The position numbers were made by a program, and so were the translations under genes. A DNA stretch of 9,942 nt from Bacteroidaceae bacterium (lineage in GTDB: Bacteria > Bacteroidota > Bacteroidia > Bacteroidales > Bacteroidaceae): NCBI GenBank assembly GCA_016284115.1, contig JAEEOD010000172.1, positions 1 through 9,942 on the forward strand, read 5' to 3'. Below are positions 1-6,217 of the stretch, piece by piece. The first letter of the stretch is position 1. Each line of letters opens with the position of its first letter. The notes beneath the pieces were generated by a model, which saw only the letters and a program-made list of their open reading frames with translations, was not told the origin of the DNA and did no database searches.

Positions 1-2
1 AT

Positions 3-191
3 AGCAATGCGATGAGACAATGGCTTTGGCGCGATTTGTTAAATGTTCCAGGACAGTATGGTAATTCTTATTTGTGGCTTCATGGACTTTTGAGCGTATT
101 GGTAATCTATCTTGTTTGCGTAGCAATTGATTTGCTTAGAATTTATCTTCTAGAACGGCCACTTTTTTCACTATTTGACGATAAAAAATGA
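3..191 (+). CDS. Acyltransferase-3 family membrane protein, C-terminal end (partial)
   Basis: The reading frame is open from the left edge and ends at TGA 189-191, giving about 62 residues of a protein whose start lies outside the window. A hydrophobic helix (HGLLSVLVIYLVCVAIDLL) is followed by LLERPLFSLFDDKK. A last transmembrane helix ending in an 'ERPLF'-like cytoplasmic tail is typical of acyltransferase-3 (OafA/WecH-like) sugar O-acetyltransferases; that family identification is from recall and rests on a short stretch. Such proteins transfer acetyl or other acyl groups to sugars at the inner membrane. Its stop overlaps the next start codon by four bases (ATGA, 188-191), which points to translational coupling. 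The catalytic N-terminal half is not visible, so activity cannot be judged. Confidence 0.6.
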   Translation, partial: SNAMRQWLWRDLLNVPGQYGNSYLWLHGLLSVLVIYLVCVAIDLLRIYLLERPLFSLFDDKK

Positions 192-1117
192 ATAAAAAGA
201 TTAAGACAATATTACACAATCCTGCTTTATTATTTCTCACTTTAGGACAGCGTGGCTGGTTCAACTGGATTTCAGATGAAACATATCTGAGGATTGCTTA
301 TTTCATAAAGACAGGCAAAAGACTTCACCTCAATCCTCCTGTGACGTTTAATGAAAAACTACAATGGCTGAAACTGCACGACCGCAGACCGGAGTACACG
401 ATGATGGTGGACAAGTATGAAGCGAAGCGCTATGTTGCAGAAAAGATAGGCGAAGAGCATATCATCCCTACCTACGGTGTATGGGAAAAGTTTGAGGACA
501 TTGATTTTTCCCAATTGCCAAATCAGTTTGTGCTGAAATGTACTCATGACAGCGGCGGACTTGTCATTTGTAAGGATAAAAATGCATTTGATAAGGATAA
601 GGCACGGAAGAAAATCAATAGTTGCCTGAAGCATAATTTCTATTGGGGGCAGCGCGAGTGGCCCTATAAGAATGTAAAACCGAGAATTATTGCGGAGAAA
701 TACATGACAGACGATGGTGATGAATTACAAGATTATAAGGTGCACAATTTTAATGGTGTTCCAAAGGTGGTGCTTGTTTGTCGGGACCGATTCAAAGAGG
801 CCGGTCTTACGGAGGACTTTTTTACAGGCGAATGGAAGCATTTAGATGTAAAACGTCCGGAGCATCCCAATGCTGAGACAGCCTCCAAGCAACCAGAGCG
901 ATTAAAAGATATGCTGACTATGGCTGCACAGTTGTCGGCAAGGATTCCTTTTGTACGTACAGATTTCTACGAGGTGAATGGAGAAATATACTTTGGTGAA
1001 TTGACTTTCTTCCCATCAAGTGGTTTCGGAGGATTCGACCCGAAAGATTTTAACGAAAGATTTGGCAGTTGGATAGTCTTATCGGACGAAATGGGGGGGG
1101 ATTTTAAGAAAACGTAA
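188..1117 (+). CDS. TupA-like ATP-grasp family protein (putative amide ligase of polysaccharide synthesis)
   Basis: This 309-residue soluble protein matches the TupA-type ATP-grasp family of polysaccharide loci, often annotated simply as 'glycosyltransferase'. Visible family features are the FNEKLQWLKLHDR segment (residues 54-66) followed by DKYEAKRYV (75-83), the nucleotide-binding-like LKCTHDSGG (116-124), AEKYM (169-173), DYKVHNFNG (182-190), and the C-terminal acidic metal-binding region RTDFY...YFGELTFFPSSGFG (257-281). The family is named after TupA of Bacillus teichuronopeptide synthesis, and ATP-grasp enzymes usually form amide bonds through acyl-phosphates. By inference it may attach an amino acid to a sugar acid or amino sugar of the repeat unit; the substrate is unknown. 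The start overlaps the upstream stop (ATGA). The last residues (EMGGDFKKT) are encoded across a run of eight G at 1093-1100, so their frame depends on that run. There is no signal peptide or membrane segment, so it is probably cytoplasmic. Confidence 0.85.
   Translation: MNKKIKTILHNPALLFLTLGQRGWFNWISDETYLRIAYFIKTGKRLHLNPPVTFNEKLQWLKLHDRRPEYTMMVDKYEAKRYVAEKIGEEHIIPTYGVWEKFEDIDFSQLPNQFVLKCTHDSGGLVICKDKNAFDKDKARKKINSCLKHNFYWGQREWPYKNVKPRIIAEKYMTDDGDELQDYKVHNFNGVPKVVLVCRDRFKEAGLTEDFFTGEWKHLDVKRPEHPNAETASKQPERLKDMLTMAAQLSARIPFVRTDFYEVNGEIYFGELTFFPSSGFGGFDPKDFNERFGSWIVLSDEMGGDFKKT
1093..1100 (+). repeat. G8 homopolymer at the 3' end of the ATP-grasp gene
   Basis: Eight consecutive G lie nine codons before the stop of the ATP-grasp gene. 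With eight G the protein ends MGGDFKKT. With nine it would end MGGGF. With seven it would read on to TAA at 1182-1184 with a different tail that contains LKDYKFFCF, the start of the degraded second TupA-like copy. The run is long enough to be slippage-prone in replication or miscalled in sequencing. Whether its length varies in the population cannot be told from one sequence. Confidence 0.5.
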
Positions 1118-1118
1118 C

Positions 1119-1515
1119 CTCGTACTGTATGTTCACCAACAGAATGAAGCTCAGTTGAAGGACTACAAGTTTTTCTGTTTTTAATGGGCGTGTACAGTTT
1201 TTTAAAATAGATTTTGATAGATACAAAAGTCATCGTGCAAATTATTATTCATCGAGCGGGGAGTTAGTCAAGATAGGAGAAAAGGACTGTCCCCCAGATT
1301 ACAACAGAGAAATTGAAATTCCTGACAAACTCGCAGATATGGTAGTGTTAGCAGAGAAGTTGGCCAAAAATGCAAGTTTTCTTAGAGTGGATTTCTATTT
1401 GTGCGGTAATGTTTGCTATTTTGGTGAGATAACTTTTTTCCCCGCTTCTGGTTTTGGGAAGTTTGTGAATACTGAAACAGACATGGAACTTGGCCATTTT
1501 CTCAAAGTTAATTAG
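1119..1515 (+). pseudogene. Degraded C-terminal fragment of a second TupA-like ATP-grasp gene
   Basis: The space between the ATP-grasp gene and the polymerase gene holds a recognisable remnant rather than a regulatory region. One frame reads LVLYVHQQNEAQLKDYKFFCF and stops at TAA 1182-1184. Dropping one T from the T5 run at 1178-1182 restores NGRVQFFKIDFDRYKSH and an open frame to TAG 1513-1515. This later part contains FLRVDFY and YFGEITFFPASGFGKF, parallel to RTDFY and YFGELTFFPSSGFGGF in the intact upstream gene. It covers only the part matching residues from about 170 to the end; the N-terminal half is missing, and there is no convincing start (the first in-frame ATG in the later frame is at 1339). 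The nucleotide sequences of the shared motifs differ clearly from those of the neighbour, so this is a diverged paralogue, not a recent duplication. It is probably non-functional. Confidence 0.8.
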
Positions 1516-1528
1516 GAATTAAATAGAG

Positions 1529-2755
1529 ATGCAATCACAAATATTGAAGCAAAAAGACGGATTTACAAAAACGGAGAAGTTAGAAATTATTGTCTATATA
1601 CTGGCAGAAATAAATGCCGATATTTTTGCCAGCCGCTTGCTATATGTAATTTGCGCTTTGTTTATGCTGACAACACTTAGCCTAAACACCAATTTTAGGA
1701 GCGAGTGGAATGTATATGCCAAATGGAGCGCAGCATGGGTGGCAGTCATAGCAATGTCCTTTCTTTACACCGTGTCGGAAAGCTATACATCCATGGCCAT
1801 ACTGATAGTGTTTCTGCGCAGTCTCATTATGTACACATTCCTATCTCGATTGCGTTCCACGCAGATGATTGTGCAGCTGATGTATCTCACCATCTTTGCT
1901 TCGCTCGTCATCTCGGTCTATATGCTGTCGATTGTTGACTTTGCAGAACTTGGCGAGGAACGGTTAGGTAGTGGAACGGTTGACGAGAAGTGGAACGCCA
2001 ATGCCATAGGCATGGAACTGACGTTTAACGTGTTCTTCATCTACTATCTGTATCAGAACAAAATGACAAATGGCACATTGAGGCAGCTCTATCTCTTAGG
2101 TTGCACATTCGTTTTTGTCTTTGTGATTCTGATGACAGGATCGCGCAAAGCCCTGTTCCTGCTGGTGCTGCCCATTCTGCTGTACTACATGTTGGCAGCC
2201 AAAAAGAGCAATGCGCTACAAAAGTTGACGGTGGCAGCAACATCGCTGTTACTCGTCTATTTGATCATTATGACTATTGAGCCTGTCTATAATGTGCTTG
2301 GCGTGCGTGTAGAGAACCTTATAGAATCTATAGGAGGGAATGCTGAGGATGGTAGCATTGCATCGCGCCGTGCACTACGCGATATGGGCATGCGCTGGTT
2401 TATAGAGCGGCCAATCCTTGGCTATGGCATGAACACCTTCGAGCCTATGTGCGGACACGTCACTGGCCAGTACTGGTATTCGCACAACAATTTCGTAGAA
2501 ATATTAGTGGGCACTGGTATCGTGGGCTTTATTACCTACTATACCCTTTATCTTTGGATGTTTCTGAAATCGCTTAAAAGAAAGTACAAAAACTATGTCG
2601 TGGGTATATCGCTGTTGCTGCCCATTCTGTTCAGCGAGTCAGGATTGGTGAGTTACAAGACCTTCATCATTCAGTTTGTCCTGATGTTTATTTCCGCATT
2701 TATTTTTATCGACAAATCAGAAATACAATGGAAACGAAAGACAATATCAAGGTGA
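1529..2755 (+). CDS. wzy: Wzy-type O-antigen/capsule polymerase (O-antigen ligase-like membrane protein)
   Basis: This 408-residue protein has about ten or eleven hydrophobic segments and fits the O-antigen polymerase/ligase superfamily. Diagnostic parts are the LMTGSRKALFLL segment (residues 201-212), a large polar loop after about residue 250, SRRALRDMGMRWFIERPILG (279-298) with the common 'PilGyGmntF' pattern, and YSHNNFVEILVGTGIVGF (317-334), the conserved H/N-rich end of the periplasmic loop. Wzy polymerases join flipped undecaprenyl-linked repeat units in the inner membrane. Because a flippase gene lies two genes downstream, polymerase is favoured over ligase; sequence alone does not strictly separate the two. 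The ATG at 1529 follows an A/T-rich leader 13 bases after the remnant's stop and gives a polar N-terminus of some 30 residues before the first helix. Its 3' end overlaps the next gene by 28 bases. Confidence 0.85.
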   Translation: MQSQILKQKDGFTKTEKLEIIVYILAEINADIFASRLLYVICALFMLTTLSLNTNFRSEWNVYAKWSAAWVAVIAMSFLYTVSESYTSMAILIVFLRSLIMYTFLSRLRSTQMIVQLMYLTIFASLVISVYMLSIVDFAELGEERLGSGTVDEKWNANAIGMELTFNVFFIYYLYQNKMTNGTLRQLYLLGCTFVFVFVILMTGSRKALFLLVLPILLYYMLAAKKSNALQKLTVAATSLLLVYLIIMTIEPVYNVLGVRVENLIESIGGNAEDGSIASRRALRDMGMRWFIERPILGYGMNTFEPMCGHVTGQYWYSHNNFVEILVGTGIVGFITYYTLYLWMFLKSLKRKYKNYVVGISLLLPILFSESGLVSYKTFIIQFVLMFISAFIFIDKSEIQWKRKTISR

Positions 2756-3729
2756 GTGTCACCTTCTTGGCCTACAAGCATGCAAAGTATCTGCGACAGT
2801 GTCTCGACTCGGTTCTCTGCCAGAAGGTGAACTTTAATTTTGAGATTATTATAGCTGATGATTGCTCCAATGATGGTTCTGCAGAGATTTTATTAGAATA
2901 CCAAAGACGTTATCCTAATATTGTTATTCCTATAATACAGGGTAAAAACTTAGGTCCTCGGAATAATGGTGCAACCATTCAGCCGTATATAAGGGGGGAG
3001 TACGTTGCGGCAGGAGAATCAGATGATTATTGGACTGATGAGAATCGTCTGCAAAAACAAGCAGATTTCTTAGACTGTCATCCTGATTATATAGCGGTCG
3101 GATGTAATTTTTATAATGTTGATCCAGAAGGGCGTAATCCATACGTTTCCATGTTGCGTTGGCAGGTCAATCGCACATACACATTAAAAGATTATAAGAG
3201 ATTGGGGATGACCATTCATGGAAATACTCTGATGAAGAGAATGACGAATATAAAAAATGACGAGCGTTATGCTAAATTGTGGAAATCCGCTCCAACCATG
3301 GGAGACATCATTATACGTTGTCTGCTATACGACCAGGGTAAGATTTTCGTACTGCCAGAGGTGATGCATGCACACCGTATGGGGGCACAGGACAAGACCA
3401 GCTTTTTTGTCGCAAACCAGACAAGGGCAATTGAAATGAGTTACATGTATTGTAATATTGTTGATGCCATCAACGAATATTTTGATGGAAAACACGATGT
3501 GTCTATTTTGAAGGCTAACAGGACCGGGGGCATCATATTGCAATCATTGATGGGACATAGCAAACTTGACAAGAAAGAGTTTAAGGCCTACATGAAGACC
3601 CTACCATGGAACATTCAACTATGGTCTTATGAGCGATGCATACAGAAGTTGCTGCGTGGCATCGGGCATAGGATAGGTCGTAAGCTGAATCTCTTTTACA
3701 AATTGGTCAATGGCTCAAAGCAAGGTTAA
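2728..3729 (+). CDS. Family 2 (GT-A fold) glycosyltransferase
   Basis: This 333-residue protein begins with a GT-A nucleotide-sugar binding domain: VSVTFLAYKHAKYLRQCLDS (residues 9-28), FEIIIADDCSNDGS with the first acidic pair (38-51), and GESDDYWTDENRLQKQADFL (96-115), the DxD-type metal-binding region in the form common in Bacteroidales loci (usually E-G-D-D-Y-W). The C-terminal part is basic and may contact membrane or lipid carrier. It should add one sugar from a nucleotide donor to the lipid-linked repeat unit on the cytoplasmic side; donor and acceptor cannot be read from the sequence. The ATG at 2728 lies inside the polymerase gene, and the 3' end overlaps the flippase gene by 20 bases, so the three genes appear translationally coupled. 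Roughly its first 550 bases look more AT-rich than its last third, judged by eye. Confidence 0.9.
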   Translation: METKDNIKVSVTFLAYKHAKYLRQCLDSVLCQKVNFNFEIIIADDCSNDGSAEILLEYQRRYPNIVIPIIQGKNLGPRNNGATIQPYIRGEYVAAGESDDYWTDENRLQKQADFLDCHPDYIAVGCNFYNVDPEGRNPYVSMLRWQVNRTYTLKDYKRLGMTIHGNTLMKRMTNIKNDERYAKLWKSAPTMGDIIIRCLLYDQGKIFVLPEVMHAHRMGAQDKTSFFVANQTRAIEMSYMYCNIVDAINEYFDGKHDVSILKANRTGGIILQSLMGHSKLDKKEFKAYMKTLPWNIQLWSYERCIQKLLRGIGHRIGRKLNLFYKLVNGSKQG

Positions 3730-5146
3730 GAAGGGCATTTTCTGGCGCACACTGGAAGGCATTGGCGTTCAGGGCATGCAGTTCATCATCCAAATGGTGC
3801 TGGCCCGTCTGCTAATGCCTGAAGACTTTGGCATCATTGCCATCCTCAACATCTTTGTCAACCTTGCCACCACATTTGTTTATAACGGATTAGGGGCTGC
3901 GGTGTTGCAGCGCAAGAATCCTGAAGATATTGACTTTGCCACCGTTTTCTGGGTGGAGAATTGCATTGCTTGGCTGATGTATGCCATTATCTTTGCATCG
4001 GCGCCATACATAGGAGATTTTTATGACAATCCTGCCATTTGTATCTACCTACGCGTGTTTGCTTTGACCTTCATTATTAGTGTGGTTGGGTCGATAGAGA
4101 CCACGGTGCTACGCTCACGAATGGACTTCAAATCCAGCTTTATTGCCAACTTTACAGGCATTTTGTGTCAGGGAGGTGTCGGCATAGGCTGTGCACTCAT
4201 GGGACTTGGCGTTTGGAGCCTGATCTTCTCACAGATTGCCTATCGCATTGTCATTGTGGTGCTGCTGTGGTATTTCGCCCGCTATTTGCCAAAGCTCATC
4301 TTCTCCTGGCAGCGGTTGAAAGAGTTGTTCGGCTTTAGCTGGAAGCTTTTTGTTGGGTGGATCATTGGAACGGTTTATCATGACCTGTTCTCGCTCATCA
4401 TCGGCAAAGTCTATAATGAGCGCATTTTGGGCTTCTATGCCAAGGGCAACAGCATACCCTATGTGATGAACCGCGTGATAACCCAGGTGACAGGATCGGT
4501 GATGTTCCCAGCAATAGCCAAGAATCAGGACGATCTAAGGATAGTGAAAAGCCAAACACGACAGATGCTTTCGCTCAGCGTGGCGCTCGTGTTTCCCATG
4601 ATGGCCGTGCTGGCTGGAGTGGCAAACTCTGTGGTGCGGTTGGTGCTGACTGACAAATGGTTGCCAGCTGTGCCCATCATCCAAATATTCTGTATGCCAG
4701 CTGCCATCAGCGTCATCAGCAATGCCAATATGCAGACATTCAATGCGCTTGGTAGGTCTGACGTGTTCCTGCGGTTAGAGATGATCAAGCGCAGCATTAC
4801 GATTCTGCTGGTATTAATACTGTCGCGCATTGACTTTTACTTGATGCTATACAGTATAGCCGTGATGGGCGTTGTGGATTTGAGTATCAACACCTATTTC
4901 AACAAGAGGCTGGTGAATTACCCTGCACGTGAATATTGGGGCGACTTGCTGCCGGGAACTTTTGTTTCACTGTTGATATTTGGTTGTATCGTCAGTTTCA
5001 ACTACGCGATAGAAAACTTAGCTGTTCGTTTGGCTTTACAGTTGGCAGTGGCTGCCGCCATCTATGTCTACCTGCTTTTTGGCGGTAAGATGAAAAGCTT
5101 CACAAAACTCAAAGATATACTTTTGTCGTATATACAGCGTAAATAG
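3710..5146 (+). CDS. wzx: Wzx-type flippase / polysaccharide biosynthesis transporter (MOP superfamily)
   Basis: This 478-residue protein is built almost wholly of hydrophobic helices and has the N-terminal signature of the WzxC-like polysaccharide transporters: KVKKGIFWRTLEGIG (residues 5-19), ARLLMPEDFGIIAILNIFV (32-50), and a loop with LQRKNPEDIDFATVFW (66-81). Such proteins flip undecaprenyl-diphosphate-linked oligosaccharides to the periplasmic face of the inner membrane. The length and about 12 to 14 predicted helices match the family. The start at 3710 is the first ATG of the frame, sits inside the preceding glycosyltransferase gene, and gives the usual short basic N-terminus. Next to a Wzy-like polymerase it defines a Wzx/Wzy-dependent assembly route. 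Only four bases separate it from the acyltransferase gene. Confidence 0.9.
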   Translation: MAQSKVKKGIFWRTLEGIGVQGMQFIIQMVLARLLMPEDFGIIAILNIFVNLATTFVYNGLGAAVLQRKNPEDIDFATVFWVENCIAWLMYAIIFASAPYIGDFYDNPAICIYLRVFALTFIISVVGSIETTVLRSRMDFKSSFIANFTGILCQGGVGIGCALMGLGVWSLIFSQIAYRIVIVVLLWYFARYLPKLIFSWQRLKELFGFSWKLFVGWIIGTVYHDLFSLIIGKVYNERILGFYAKGNSIPYVMNRVITQVTGSVMFPAIAKNQDDLRIVKSQTRQMLSLSVALVFPMMAVLAGVANSVVRLVLTDKWLPAVPIIQIFCMPAAISVISNANMQTFNALGRSDVFLRLEMIKRSITILLVLILSRIDFYLMLYSIAVMGVVDLSINTYFNKRLVNYPAREYWGDLLPGTFVSLLIFGCIVSFNYAIENLAVRLALQLAVAAAIYVYLLFGGKMKSFTKLKDILLSYIQRK

Positions 5147-5150
5147 CGTA

Positions 5151-6200
5151 ATGACACAAAAAAAACTTCTTTACGAGGTGTCTATTATTCGTCCCCTCGT
5201 TATTTCTCTATTGGTAGTGACTCATTCAATGGCATTCTTCAACGGTGGTTGGAGAGTGCCGACTGGAGTAGAACATGTTGAAGTATACAGATGGTTGAGT
5301 GCCTTCATTGCAGGCTTTCGCATTGAGACAATCGCACTGGTAGCAGGCTACGTATTTGCATTTCAATCCATTGATTTGCACCGCAAGTACGATTTCTTGC
5401 CCTTCGCACGAAAGAAAATTAAACGCCTGCTAGTTCCTGCCATGATTTTCGGTACGGCTTACTATTTCATCTTCTTGTATGGCCGTGAGAGCTTTTCTAT
5501 TGGTGGTTTCCTCATGAAACTGCTCTCAGGCGTTGGCCATCTCTGGTTTCTGCCAATGCTGTTTTGGTGTTTTCTATGCATCTGGCTAATTGATAGGAAA
5601 CAACCCTCGGAGAAACACCTGCTTGGTGTGCTTGCCATGCTGTCTATGATTCCTATTCCTGTGCCATTGCCCTTTGGTTTCCACCGTTTCTTCCACTTCA
5701 TGTTCTATTGCTATGCAGGTTATCTGCTCTATGCTCATAAGGAGCAGGTGCTGGCCAGACTGATGAATGCGAAGAGCATCTGCTGCCTTTTTATGATATA
5801 TATTGCGCTGGTAGTGATTGAGTTGACGGTTGTTAGCAATATTAGGGGGGGCAAAGATGAGCTTTCCATTTTGTCGGCACTCCACTTTTGCCTGTCCTAT
5901 GCTAATCGCTTTGTTTATTCTTGTTGTGGCATACTTGCACTTTGGCTCTTTGTTTGCCAATGGACAACGAAGGTCGGATTCACCCCCAAAGAGTGGGTCA
6001 TCAATGCGAGCAAGTATTGCTATGGTGTATATGTTTATCATCAGTTCATCATGTACTACTTGTATGAGTTTACATCCATGCCCCAGCATGTCAGTTCGTG
6101 GTTTATTCCTTTTGTCGGACTATTAGTAACCTTTCCACTTTCCTACCTGTTGACTTGGCTGTCATTAAGGAGTAGAATCGGTCGATATTTGATAGGCTGA
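5151..6200 (+). CDS. Acyltransferase-3 family sugar O-acyltransferase
   Basis: This 349-residue integral membrane protein has about ten hydrophobic helices. The first contains R14 and H25, matching the R-x10-H motif of acyltransferase-3 proteins, where the histidine is essential for acyl transfer. Other family marks are FARKKIKRLLVPAMIF (residues 85-100), GVGHLWFLPMLFW (127-139) and YGVYVYHQFI (291-300). These enzymes move acetyl (sometimes other acyl) groups across or at the inner membrane onto glycans; here the likely target is a sugar of the repeat unit or polymer. There is no SGNH extension, so it is a stand-alone membrane domain. Codons around residues 231-234 run through G7 at 5845-5851; loss of one G would shift the frame into an alternative tail ending at 6126 and remove the last helices. 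It is the second acyltransferase-3 protein in the window. Confidence 0.88.
   Translation: MTQKKLLYEVSIIRPLVISLLVVTHSMAFFNGGWRVPTGVEHVEVYRWLSAFIAGFRIETIALVAGYVFAFQSIDLHRKYDFLPFARKKIKRLLVPAMIFGTAYYFIFLYGRESFSIGGFLMKLLSGVGHLWFLPMLFWCFLCIWLIDRKQPSEKHLLGVLAMLSMIPIPVPLPFGFHRFFHFMFYCYAGYLLYAHKEQVLARLMNAKSICCLFMIYIALVVIELTVVSNIRGGKDELSILSALHFCLSYANRFVYSCCGILALWLFVCQWTTKVGFTPKEWVINASKYCYGVYVYHQFIMYYLYEFTSMPQHVSSWFIPFVGLLVTFPLSYLLTWLSLRSRIGRYLIG
5845..5851 (+). repeat. G7 homopolymer inside the acyltransferase gene
   Basis: Seven consecutive G encode part of the segment NIRGGKDEL, about two thirds of the way through the acyltransferase. A change of length here would frameshift the protein and remove the conserved YGVYVYHQFI region. 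The run is of borderline length for slippage; variation is a hypothesis only. Confidence 0.35.
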
Positions 6201-6217
6201 ATATAAATACAAATGAT

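Noticed and set aside
1184..1210. Short frame starting at ATG 1184 within the remnant
   Set aside because: It meets a stop after only eight codons and is out of frame with the TupA-like remnant.
1118..1528. Possible promoter or regulatory region between the ATP-grasp and polymerase genes
   Set aside because: Most of it translates, with one frame correction, into the C-terminal part of a TupA-like protein. No convincing Bacteroidales promoter pair (TTTG and TAnnTTTG at proper spacing), hairpin terminator or riboswitch was found.
5586..6089. Antisense open frame (167 codons) opposite the acyltransferase gene
   Set aside because: No family pattern is seen and it is fully inside a convincing membrane protein gene.
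5830..6126. Alternative + strand frame inside the acyltransferase gene
   Set aside because: It has no motif of its own and is an offset reading of the acyltransferase. It matters only as the tail that loss of one G from the 5845-5851 run would create.
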